A stretch of DNA of 33,358 nucleotides from Bacillus proteolyticus. Lineage in GTDB: Bacteria > Bacillota > Bacilli > Bacillales > Bacillaceae_G. The notes beneath the pieces were generated by a model. The model had not been told where the DNA came from. It saw only the letters and a program-made list of their open reading frames with translations, and made no database searches. Where the stretch lies: positions 1 to 33,358 of the forward strand of contig NZ_MACH01000036.1 in the NCBI RefSeq assembly GCF_001884065.1, read 5' to 3'. Both the position numbers and the translations under genes were made by a program. Below are positions 20,204 through 27,696 of the stretch, one piece after another (the stretch's first letter is position 1; each line of letters opens with the position of its first letter).

Positions 20204-21406
20204 TTAATAACCCCTTTCATTTTGATATGCATTCTCTTTTTGCATACGCTCATAATACTTTTGGTTCTTCCAACTTTCATATTCACTTTTAAAAGCACGC
20301 TCCACTTTCTTCATGGAATACTGAATAGATACATTTTGTTGAAATTTTTGAAACAGCTTTGATTTTTTCATATGATGGATTCTCTTTTGTTCTTTATCAT
20401 ATGCCTTCATTTCTTGTAAAAAGGCGTTCCCCATTCTTTTATACAAGTCATTAATTTTATTCGTCTTGTAATTTTCATATTGCTTCTTATCATACTTGCC
20501 TTCCCCGTATGCTTCTTTGAAAACTTGCACTTCTTTATCTAACTTTTGGAGAAACTGATCGTAATCTTTTTTATGATGATGTTGAATATATCTCCTGCTT
20601 AATTCATCAATTTCCGGCTTCAATGGCTGAATTGTATTGTAGCTATATTGCCACTGTCTTTTATCACTTGGTAACTGTTTATAGATTTGTAAAAACAATG
20701 GTTTCAAATGTTGATTGCGCCAATCAAAAACCGAATCCTCTTTTTTACTTCCCACCATATTATTTCGAATCAGATCATTAATTTGTTTTTGTTCCTGCTT
20801 ACGATCTAACAGATTATTTACGACTTTTCCCCTCATCGCATCCAATGTTTTGGGTTTTCTTTTTCCACGTTCTCTCGTTGGAAATGGTTCAACAGTTGCC
20901 ACATGAATATGAATGTTTTCCGTGTTAAAATGAATGGCTGCCGACCAGGTAGAACTTTTTTCTAATCCCTCTCTTTTTTGCATTTCTTTCATCGCAAGCC
21001 TGGTTACATCCATTAACTTTTTTTCATCTAAAGTCTTTGTCTTCGAATCATAAATGCCTTGTTCCTCTAGCCAAGGATTATGAAAAGAAATGACATCCTG
21101 CCACATAATACTTCCATTTTCGTGAGCGGTTTTAAACATTCCCTTTAAGGATTTTTTCTCACTTTCTGTTAAACGATTTGCGTGTTCCGTAAATAGTGCC
21201 GATGTCTTTTCTGGATTTCCCATATATTCTTGATACGTTTCAAACATTTTCGGATTCAGCTTCACTTCACTTTGTGCTTCTTCCCGGTCTACATACTCAA
21301 TATAGTTCTGAAATGCATCCGAACTTGGTAACACAAATTTTGTTTTTAAAACAACACCCGGTGTACTGGAAGATTGAACAGGAACGGCATTACTCATTTT
21401 CATCAT
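20204..21406 (-). CDS. MobP-type relaxase (MobL/MobP2-like)
   Basis: A 400-residue relaxase. The metal-binding motif is NIHIHVATVEP at residues 164-174, preceded by STWSAAIHFN; the early tyrosines in FQNYIEYVDRE (residues 32-42) are candidates for the catalytic tyrosine that is linked to the nicked strand. The C-terminal 150 residues are basic coiled coil. The family, from memory, is the MobP2 group of Firmicutes plasmids. ATGs at 21406, 21403 and 21397 are all possible starts; none has a strong site, and the gene overlaps the upstream accessory gene by 8-17 bases, so coupling is likely. The oriT candidate lies just upstream at 21714-21776. Confidence 0.75.
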   Translation of the reverse strand: MMKMSNAVPVQSSSTPGVVLKTKFVLPSSDAFQNYIEYVDREEAQSEVKLNPKMFETYQEYMGNPEKTSALFTEHANRLTESEKKSLKGMFKTAHENGSIMWQDVISFHNPWLEEQGIYDSKTKTLDEKKLMDVTRLAMKEMQKREGLEKSSTWSAAIHFNTENIHIHVATVEPFPTRERGKRKPKTLDAMRGKVVNNLLDRKQEQKQINDLIRNNMVGSKKEDSVFDWRNQHLKPLFLQIYKQLPSDKRQWQYSYNTIQPLKPEIDELSRRYIQHHHKKDYDQFLQKLDKEVQVFKEAYGEGKYDKKQYENYKTNKINDLYKRMGNAFLQEMKAYDKEQKRIHHMKKSKLFQKFQQNVSIQYSMKKVERAFKSEYESWKNQKYYERMQKENAYQNERGY

Positions 21407-21650
21407 CCTGTGTCATGAGTTGTATAAACTCATTCATTTTTTTCATTTCGCTATAACAATCATTCATCATATGGATGTTCTTTTGGATGATATTTTCTAA
21501 TTCCATTTCTCTTTTATTTTGTTGCTGAAAAAATGCCAGCATTTCAATTTGGTCTTTCAAAAATTTCTGCCTGGATAATCCTTTCCTCTTTGCAATTTCA
21601 TCTATTTTCTTTACGGCAATTGGATCTACTTCTCTAATTCTAATTTCCAC
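21390..21650 (-). CDS. RHH relaxosome accessory protein (MobC-like)
   Basis: An 86-residue protein. I place the start at the GTG at 21650 because AGGAGAGGG lies 5-8 nt before it; a longer frame from an ATG at 21707 has no such site and would run into the oriT side. The N-terminus VEIRIREVDPIAVKKIDEIA, then KRKGLSRQKFLKDQIEML, is a clear ribbon-helix-helix: strand, helix, turn, helix. The rest is a helical dimerisation region. It is the first gene after oriT and probably binds the repeats there and recruits the relaxase. Confidence 0.7.
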   Translation of the reverse strand: MEIRIREVDPIAVKKIDEIAKRKGLSRQKFLKDQIEMLAFFQQQNKREMELENIIQKNIHMMNDCYSEMKKMNEFIQLMTQDDENE

Positions 21651-21713
21651 TTTTCCCTCTCCTTTCTGCAATTCTGGGTAGAGATCAAAAAATAGTGAGA
21701 AGAGCATAAGGGG

Positions 21714-21776
21714 TTTTTGTTCCCACCTAGGGTGTGAAGCTAGGCGGAGCCTAGCAAAACGATGGGAACAAGAAAA
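21714..21776. other. candidate oriT core with nested inverted repeats
   Basis: Outer arms TTTTTGTTCCCA (21714-21725) and TGGGAACAAGAAAA (21763-21776) enclose a perfect inner hairpin GCTAGGC-GGA-GCCTAGC (21739-21755). It lies in the 260-base gap directly upstream of the accessory and relaxase genes, where origin-of-transfer sites of mobilisable Gram-positive plasmids usually are. The nick site cannot be fixed from sequence alone. Confidence 0.55.
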
Positions 21777-21785
21777 CCTTCAAGG

Positions 21786-21892
21786 TGAGTACTCACTGAT
21801 GACACAAATCAAACAGATGAGTACTCACTGACGATACAAAAACCACCACATGAGCACTCAATGAGTACTCAAATTTCACTGGCGAGTACTCA
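21786..21892. repeat. five palindromic TGAGTACTCA repeats spaced by whole helical turns
   Basis: TGAGTACTCA occurs at 21786-21795, 21818-21827 and 21862-21871, and with one change at 21851-21860 (TGAGCACTCA) and 21883-21892 (CGAGTACTCA). Three copies continue with CTGAYGAY. The distances between starts are 32, 33, 11 and 21 bases, close to 3, 3, 1 and 2 turns of DNA, so a bound protein would sit on one face. Likely sites for the RHH accessory protein or a transfer repressor. Confidence 0.65.
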
Positions 21893-21910
21893 CTGACGAC
21901 ATGACCATGT

Positions 21911-22807
21911 TCAGTTTTTATTAATTTCTAGTGCCTTTTGCTCTAATTTTTTGATCTTATCTCGTGCAATTTTTTGTTCCCCTTTAAACAATTCAACGTT
22001 CTTTTCTGATGATTTTATTTTGGATTCTAAAGATGCTATTTTCGATTGAGTTTCCGTTTTTTCTGCTTCGGTTTGGTACTTCATTTCATCTTTCAGTTCT
22101 TTCACTTCCTCAAAAACTGTCTTCCCATTTTCTTCTTCAAGCTTGATTGCTTTCCCATAATTTTCGATCTTTGTTTCAATATCTTTTTTGTCCCTTTCTA
22201 TAAAATCTAACTCATATGTTCTTTTGTTTTCAGCTAACAATTCATCATTTGCTTTTGTTTTTCTTTGATCGGTAAAAATCGTCTGAACAAGTTTATTGGG
22301 ACTCTTTGTACTTGTATTTTCTTCTTCGTACTCGTTAACATCTTGTGTAAACTTCCGAATATCCATTTGTTCTTTTTCACTGTTTTTATTGTAAATATCT
22401 AAAGCTAAAGCGCCCCAATTTGGAGATAATTCTTTGACTTCTATCACGTAATTCCCGTTCTCTTCATACAACACTTTGACAGGTAATTGAACACCTGGCT
22501 TTCCTTTTTCTTGTGCCTTAAACGTAAAGCCAGTTTCCTCATATCCTTCTATCCGAAATCGAATTTCTATGAAGTTTTTATGTGGATTATACTCCCTTTT
22601 CTCTACAATCAATTTTCCCATCCCCGACAACTTGATTACTTTATTTGTTTCCGTATGGAATAGTTTTTCATCGTTCGGCATGTAAATTTTAGATGTCAAG
22701 AAAGCGAAAAAACCGATAAATAGAAAGCTGATAATTGCTAGGTAGATCCATGACTTATTTCTTCTTAAATTGATTCTTTCACTCTTCTTACTGATTGCAC
22801 CTATCAC
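21911..22807 (-). CDS. membrane-anchored coiled-coil protein of the transfer apparatus
   Basis: A 298-residue protein starting at GTG 22807 behind GAGGTGA. It has a short basic cytosolic part (KKSERINLRRNK), one transmembrane helix (WIYLAIISFLFIGFFAFL), a beta-rich domain at about residues 55-140 (KLIVEKREYNPHKNFIEIRF, GNYVIEVKELSPNWGALALD), and a long coiled coil (about 185-295). It is the last gene of the secretion block before oriT, 22 bases after the VirB8-like gene. It could be a structural part reaching into the cell wall. No family recognised. Confidence 0.6.
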   Translation of the reverse strand: MIGAISKKSERINLRRNKSWIYLAIISFLFIGFFAFLTSKIYMPNDEKLFHTETNKVIKLSGMGKLIVEKREYNPHKNFIEIRFRIEGYEETGFTFKAQEKGKPGVQLPVKVLYEENGNYVIEVKELSPNWGALALDIYNKNSEKEQMDIRKFTQDVNEYEEENTSTKSPNKLVQTIFTDQRKTKANDELLAENKRTYELDFIERDKKDIETKIENYGKAIKLEEENGKTVFEEVKELKDEMKYQTEAEKTETQSKIASLESKIKSSEKNVELFKGEQKIARDKIKKLEQKALEINKN

Positions 22808-22829
22808 ACTCTCACCTCATCTTTTTTTG

Positions 22830-23408
22830 TTATAAAACTTGCACATTGAGTTCTTCTACACTTGTAACTCGCCATGTTTCCTTTTCCCTTTTTATGATGA
22901 TTCGCAACACACTTTTAACTTTTTCTTCTCGATTTTGCGCTGAATCCGTCGTGACATTTATAAATTCAGCTAACACATTTACTTCTTCTTGATCGGGTTT
23001 ATTTTCTTGTAAATAAAACTTCATTTCTATTGGTTTCGTTTTATAGGTATCTCTTAATTCGTATTTATCAGTGGGATAGAATTGTTGTAAAAGTTCTTCA
23101 CTCATAATGGATTTTGCTTTTTCTTTTCGCTCATTATAGCCTTCTTTTTCTCGATGAAAGGATAATTGAATAAACATTTCGGCTGTCGATAAATACGCTC
23201 TTCTCTGTTGTTCTTGTGCGGAGGGAAGCACCTTATCTAGTCGTCTTTTTAAGTCTTCATTTTGTTTTGTTAGTAATTCATTTGAAAGTTTTAACTGTTT
23301 TTCTTTGCCATCACTCATTGATTTTTTGCTCAAATAGATATTAAAAGCTGTCACACCTACAACTAAAATGACAAACACAATAAACAAAGATTTTCGTTTA
23401 TCTTTCAT
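22830..23408 (-). CDS. VirB8/TcpC-like protein
   Basis: A 192-residue protein with an N-terminal transmembrane helix (KSLFIVFVILVVGVTAFNIY), a short coiled coil (LKLSNELLTKQNEDLKRRLD), and an outer domain of about 120 residues with the helix-then-sheet order of the NTF2-like fold: MFIQLSFHREKEGYNERKEK, then EMKFYLQ, VNVLAEFINVTT and RIIIKREKETWRVTSVEEL. VirB8-family proteins have exactly this plan and nucleate the type IV channel in the membrane. Its place between the wall hydrolase and oriT agrees. Start behind GGAG, 9 nt. Confidence 0.55.
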   Translation of the reverse strand: MKDKRKSLFIVFVILVVGVTAFNIYLSKKSMSDGKEKQLKLSNELLTKQNEDLKRRLDKVLPSAQEQQRRAYLSTAEMFIQLSFHREKEGYNERKEKAKSIMSEELLQQFYPTDKYELRDTYKTKPIEMKFYLQENKPDQEEVNVLAEFINVTTDSAQNREEKVKSVLRIIIKREKETWRVTSVEELNVQVL

Positions 23409-23435
23409 TCTTTCAGTCTCCTATTCTTTCGATTT

Positions 23436-24569
23436 TTAGAACCTTCTTACATGACCAGAAAAGACTTTCTTCCAATACGGATTATTTAAATCTTCAATGG
23501 AAACACCTTTATTTGTTTGGCAACCAATGAAAGTATTTTTATCAATTACAATGCCAACGTGTCCGTCATGCTTGTAGGTATCAAAGAAAATAACATCACC
23601 CGGTTTCATATCATTTGCTGATACTGTTGTACCGATTTTATTTAATGTTTCCGTACTTACAGCTCCTATCGGACTGGTATACATCCCTACTTGTTCGAAT
23701 GCCCAACGTACAAAACTTGAACAATCAAAAATCCCTCTTGCAATGTCATTTGTATTACGTCCTCCACCAAATACATAAGTAGAACGCCCTATCCATTGGC
23801 GACCTACATCAGCAACTTTTGAACCGCTACTTCCTCCACTTCCTGGATTTCCCCCTCCACCAGAAACGACAGAACCTGGTTGATAATATTTCAAAACGGC
23901 ATCAACATACATTGCGTCGCCATAGCACGCGGAGTAGGGTATCATCTCTGGCCTTACACAACGATACATGCCCGTATGTTTCACTTTTTGATATTGTTGT
24001 TGTGAAAATTTAATGGCTAATTCTTTCGTATACTTGCCACCATTCGCGCTAATAAAGTCAAAAAATCCGGTCCCAAAATTGTAAGCTTGAAGGGCTGTTT
24101 TGATATGGTCCATGTCTCCTGGACTCGTTACTCCAGCTCTTTCTATCGCATGTTTAAACTCCTGTACACCAGCCCAAATGGAATAGTCAGGATCTGTAAT
24201 ACAGTTTGGTGATTTACAATATTTCGTATTAAATGCCCCTTCAGAACTCTGCATCGGATCACTACCACGCCCTCCGCTTTCTTGCATCATTTGGGCAAGC
24301 ATTAAAGCGACAAAGGGTTCCACACCAAACTCTTTCGCATACTTACGAATCGTAGGTTCCCATTTCAAAACTTCGGGCGATACATTCATCACTTGCCCTT
24401 CACCTGTATACGTAATGTCACCCGTGTCTGTTCCTGTTCCACTATCACTTCCCATTGCTGCAATGAAAATACTAACGACTCCAAGTAAAAGAAAAGAAAA
24501 AAGACCCATCACAATTAACGCTAAAGTGATGAGCCATTTCTTTGGTATGATCTTTAAAACAAGATGCAT
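23436..24569 (-). CDS. bifunctional cell-wall hydrolase, lysozyme-like plus NlpC/P60 (VirB1/CwlT-like)
   Basis: A 377-residue protein from ATG 24569; GGGGGAGG lies 11 nt before it, and a GTG at 24581 is less likely. One transmembrane helix (WLITLALIVMGLFSFLLLGV) anchors it. Residues 70-230 are a lysozyme-like (CwlT-type) domain with the catalytic glutamate in MMQESGG (E97). After a glycine/serine linker, residues 250-377 are NlpC/P60: cysteine in FDCSSF (C283), histidine in DGHVGI (H337). The pair cuts glycan strands and peptide stems, letting the transfer channel cross the wall. The gene follows virB4 by 4 bases. Confidence 0.85.
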   Translation of the reverse strand: MHLVLKIIPKKWLITLALIVMGLFSFLLLGVVSIFIAAMGSDSGTGTDTGDITYTGEGQVMNVSPEVLKWEPTIRKYAKEFGVEPFVALMLAQMMQESGGRGSDPMQSSEGAFNTKYCKSPNCITDPDYSIWAGVQEFKHAIERAGVTSPGDMDHIKTALQAYNFGTGFFDFISANGGKYTKELAIKFSQQQYQKVKHTGMYRCVRPEMIPYSACYGDAMYVDAVLKYYQPGSVVSGGGGNPGSGGSSGSKVADVGRQWIGRSTYVFGGGRNTNDIARGIFDCSSFVRWAFEQVGMYTSPIGAVSTETLNKIGTTVSANDMKPGDVIFFDTYKHDGHVGIVIDKNTFIGCQTNKGVSIEDLNNPYWKKVFSGHVRRF

Positions 24570-24573
24570 GGTA

Positions 24574-26511
24574 TTAAGCACCTCCCCCGAATAACATCAA
24601 TTCTTCATCTGTTACTTCTACATGAAAGTGAATGTTTTTTACAGCTCCAATACTTAAAATGACATCCCCTGTTGGTAAATGTGGAATCGCTGCAATTTCA
24701 CTTTCACTTAACTGTCCAGCAAAAACTTTTCGTAACATATCTAAACTGTTATTATCTTGTTGCATGATAAATTTGTACTGTGTTAACTCAAATAATACTT
24801 TGATATCATCAATTCGTGCCTGTGAAGAACCTTCCGGTACAAAGTCTCGAATACTGTGACTTGCATATAAAAGACCAGCAAAATATTTTCTGTCTTCCCG
24901 GCTAAATTTAATTAAAGATCGTAACGCATGTTCACTTTCTTCTTTCGTGTTGATAATACGGTGTGATTCGTCAATCAAAATGAAATAACGAATTACATCT
25001 TCAAAAGCAAGATGCTTTTTATTAAATGCATCTAATTGTGGCGCACCATTTGAAATCATCTCATCCCAAAGTAAATTTAAGATGTTAAAAATTTGAGCAC
25101 CAAATACTTCATTTTTGAATTCTGAAATATTCCGTAAAGAAAAGGAAACAACTTGTTCCTTCTTGAAATCTTCAATCGTAGAATGACCATCGAATAACTC
25201 TCTATAGGCTTCTACTAAATTAACAAGATTCAACTCAATTTTTTCTAACCGTTGTAATCTATTTTCACCCAGGTTCTCACGATGTTTTCTTGTATCCACA
25301 TCTTCATATAATTCCTCACGAACATATGCTAAATAATCCGAAAAAATCGGATACTCTGTTGGTTTTTTGTTTGTAATTTCATTTTTTGCTCCCTTATCCG
25401 GATTCCATAATTTCTTTTTAATGTATAATCTTCTAAGTAAATTTTCATATTCTTTTATCTCATCATCTGGTGCCTCCGGCGCAATAAAACGATAAAAAAT
25501 TGTGAGTTTAGATAAATGTTGAATGAAACTCACTTGTTCACTTTCTGCGGTTTTAAAAACTTGAAGTGGATTAATTTGTCCTTGTGAACCATCCAATGCA
25601 ATTGTTTTCCCGTTTAGATCACGTACCGTTTCCTCAAATTCACCTACAATATCAAAAATGCGGATAAAATGTCCTTTACTTGCATAATCAACCGCTTTCT
25701 TTTTGAGTAAGGTTGATTTTCCAGCCCCAGGCTTTCCAATGATTACTCCGTTATAACTTTTCCTTTGATGGTCTTTATGAAACATATCAAGGATTACATT
25801 CCCTTTTGTTTTCGTTGTTCCATAATACGTACCGTATGGATCGTGCAAATAAGAATAGTGAAATGGACATCCACCAGCCAAACTGACTGCCGGAATTTCT
25901 TTCCCTTTTCTTCGGTTCACATAGTTCTTTTGTACATCAAAGCTCGTAACAAGTGCATCCCATTCATACTCCTGTTCATTTAGAAAAACAGCTCCTCGAA
26001 AGTTATAGGATTCTAATGTTTCCATGATTTCTTTCACTTGTTTTTCTAACTCATCTAATGTTCTAGAGGAGACATAGATACGTATGTGAATACGTTTCAT
26101 GACCTCGCCTTGTTTCAAATCCGTATAAAGAGCTTCCAGCTCTTGAAATTCATTTTTTGCATCAATCCGATCTATATTATCTTTCGCTGTATCATGCCGA
26201 ACACTTTGTTCACTCATGGATTTATTAATGGATTCGACGACCTCTTTTCGGTCATCACTCATTACATCTAATGTGGTAATCACATTTGGCATATTCATAA
26301 TTTGCTCTAGCCAAAAATCATTTACCTCTGTTGGATAGTCAAACACATGAATACAAGTACCCACTCCATCACCTGTTTGCACATAACTTTCTTTAAAACT
26401 TACACCCCCTTGTGGTTGGACTCTAGCTACTAAATAAGGATTGTAGCCTTTTTTCTTTTTTAGTTCTTTTTGTTTTTCCTTTTTGGATTTTTTACTTTTG
26501 AACGCAAACAT
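24574..26511 (-). CDS. VirB4/TrsE-type transfer ATPase
   Basis: A 645-residue cytosolic ATPase. After a basic N-terminus (KSKKSKKEKQKELKKKKG) comes the VirB4 N-domain, then the motor domain: Walker A VIIGKPGAGKSTLLKK at about residues 257-271 and Walker B YFILIDESHRI near residue 520, followed by the RSLIKFSREDRKYFAGLLYA region with the usual arginine/glutamine motif (LTQYKFIMQQD). It powers assembly of the secretion channel. Length and order fit the Gram-positive TrsE/TraE/PrgJ group. Start behind AGGGGG. It is followed without a gap by the wall hydrolase and preceded by a TrsD-like gene. Confidence 0.9.
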   Translation of the reverse strand: MFAFKSKKSKKEKQKELKKKKGYNPYLVARVQPQGGVSFKESYVQTGDGVGTCIHVFDYPTEVNDFWLEQIMNMPNVITTLDVMSDDRKEVVESINKSMSEQSVRHDTAKDNIDRIDAKNEFQELEALYTDLKQGEVMKRIHIRIYVSSRTLDELEKQVKEIMETLESYNFRGAVFLNEQEYEWDALVTSFDVQKNYVNRRKGKEIPAVSLAGGCPFHYSYLHDPYGTYYGTTKTKGNVILDMFHKDHQRKSYNGVIIGKPGAGKSTLLKKKAVDYASKGHFIRIFDIVGEFEETVRDLNGKTIALDGSQGQINPLQVFKTAESEQVSFIQHLSKLTIFYRFIAPEAPDDEIKEYENLLRRLYIKKKLWNPDKGAKNEITNKKPTEYPIFSDYLAYVREELYEDVDTRKHRENLGENRLQRLEKIELNLVNLVEAYRELFDGHSTIEDFKKEQVVSFSLRNISEFKNEVFGAQIFNILNLLWDEMISNGAPQLDAFNKKHLAFEDVIRYFILIDESHRIINTKEESEHALRSLIKFSREDRKYFAGLLYASHSIRDFVPEGSSQARIDDIKVLFELTQYKFIMQQDNNSLDMLRKVFAGQLSESEIAAIPHLPTGDVILSIGAVKNIHFHVEVTDEELMLFGGGA

Positions 26512-26526
26512 GTTGTTTCCCCCTCA

Positions 26527-27339
26527 CTACCATATATTTTTCGTTCCCAATTTCGCATTTTGATTAAACAATTTAAACATAAGCTCTAACTTTTTCTCTT
26601 CATCCACCTCTAATAGTTCAGTAGAACGCTTAATATATCGTTTGGCTGCATCCACACGTTCTTTTACGATCAATTCCGTTTCTCCGTAAATAAATAAGAA
26701 AGCTTCACGATTTGTTCTCCCCCATTCTAAAAATTGAAGCTCTTTTAACTTCTGATTTAAAATTCGTTCATATAAAGGATTGGTACAATCTTTTATTTTT
26801 TTCTCTATATATCTTTGTTGTTCGGTCGTTTGGCATGGGAAGTTTAAAAATACAAGTTTAATGGACTGTTTATAGGCTTGATAAAAATAAGCATGTGAAA
26901 AAATAACAAATGCTTGTTCTTCGCTATTCTTAGAGAACATATCGTCACCTTCGACTTGAAGGATTTCTAAAAACTCCTCATTTTTCAGCTCAAATATTCC
27001 ATCCTCCGTCATGTCTATGATTTGCATAATTTCCGCAATGCTTTTCTTTACCTTTGGTGGTGCTTCTTTCTTTTTTCTAGAGAAAAAGCCTAAAAGTTTG
27101 GGATTTTTCTTTTTCAAAACATCTTTCTTTGGCTTTTCTTTCTTCTGTTTTTTCACTTTTCTTTCTATCTTTGTTTTTTCTTCCTCTTTCTTTTCGTCGG
27201 GTACCACCTTAACAATTTCTTTTGGTTCAGAAAATGATTCCTTTACATTTTTTTCGTTAAAACGAAATACCTTTTTCTTCGGTCTTTCTATTTGTTTTGG
27301 TTTTTCTTTTTCTACATCTTTTTCGCTGAATAACGCCAT
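26527..27339 (-). CDS. TrsD/TraD-like transfer protein
   Basis: A 270-residue protein with a very basic, disordered first 110 residues (KKKVFRFNEKNVKESFSEPK, IERKVKKQKKEKPKKDVLKK) and a folded C-terminal half containing IAEIMQIIDMTEDGIFELKN, FVIFSHAYFYQAYKQSIKLV and NREAFLFIYGETELIVKERV. The second half resembles the N-terminal domain of VirB4-like proteins and the small TrsD-type proteins encoded between the VirB3 and VirB4 homologues on staphylococcal plasmids, which is exactly its place here. Start behind GGGAGGGG. Cytosolic, probably bound to the VirB4 motor. Confidence 0.6.
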   Translation of the reverse strand: MALFSEKDVEKEKPKQIERPKKKVFRFNEKNVKESFSEPKEIVKVVPDEKKEEEKTKIERKVKKQKKEKPKKDVLKKKNPKLLGFFSRKKKEAPPKVKKSIAEIMQIIDMTEDGIFELKNEEFLEILQVEGDDMFSKNSEEQAFVIFSHAYFYQAYKQSIKLVFLNFPCQTTEQQRYIEKKIKDCTNPLYERILNQKLKELQFLEWGRTNREAFLFIYGETELIVKERVDAAKRYIKRSTELLEVDEEKKLELMFKLFNQNAKLGTKNIW

Positions 27340-27353
27340 ATGTGACCCCTCCC

Positions 27354-27641
27354 TTATTGATCGTTATCAATGGCACAATATGCACCTTTTCTTCTTAGCA
27401 ATGTAATAATCAATACTTCATACATTCGTTTTTGAGGATTCGTACTTGGTCGCCAAATCATGATAATGGCAATAACCGCCATGAAAATGACGAATGGGAG
27501 TTGTAAAGAGCCATGTACAAAATTCCTAAGAATCATCGTTACAACTAATAAACCAATCAATAAGAAAAAATCTATTAGATATAGCACTTTATTAATCCGT
27601 AATTCTGTACTGATTTCCTTCGGAATCCGATAGCTTCTCAT
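27354..27641 (-). CDS. VirB3/PrgI-like membrane protein (DUF5592 type)
   Basis: A 95-residue protein with two transmembrane helices (VLYLIDFFLLIGLLVVTMIL and LQLPFVIFMAVIAIIMIW), a short conserved N-terminus (YRIPKEISTELRINK) and a C-terminal PSTNPQKRMYEVL motif. This is the size and layout of the VirB3-like TrsC/PrgI proteins of Gram-positive type IV systems. It precedes the TrsD- and VirB4-like genes by 14 bases, as usual. Start behind AAGGAGGG. Confidence 0.75.
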   Translation of the reverse strand: MRSYRIPKEISTELRINKVLYLIDFFLLIGLLVVTMILRNFVHGSLQLPFVIFMAVIAIIMIWRPSTNPQKRMYEVLIITLLRRKGAYCAIDNDQ

Positions 27642-27666
27642 CGGGATTCCCTCCTTTTCGACAATA

Positions 27667-27696
27667 AAAAATAAGCGTTCGGTTACGCTTATTTTT
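27667..27696 (-). terminator. strong hairpin between virB6-like and virB3-like genes
   Basis: A perfect 12-bp stem (27667-27678 with 27685-27696, loop TCGGTT) spans the stop codon of the upstream gene and ends in TTTTT on the minus strand. Confidence 0.75.

Noticed and set aside
21708-21910. Reading the palindromic repeats as replication iterons
   Set aside because: No replication initiator is nearby, and the position between transfer operon genes and the relaxase fits oriT or operator function better.
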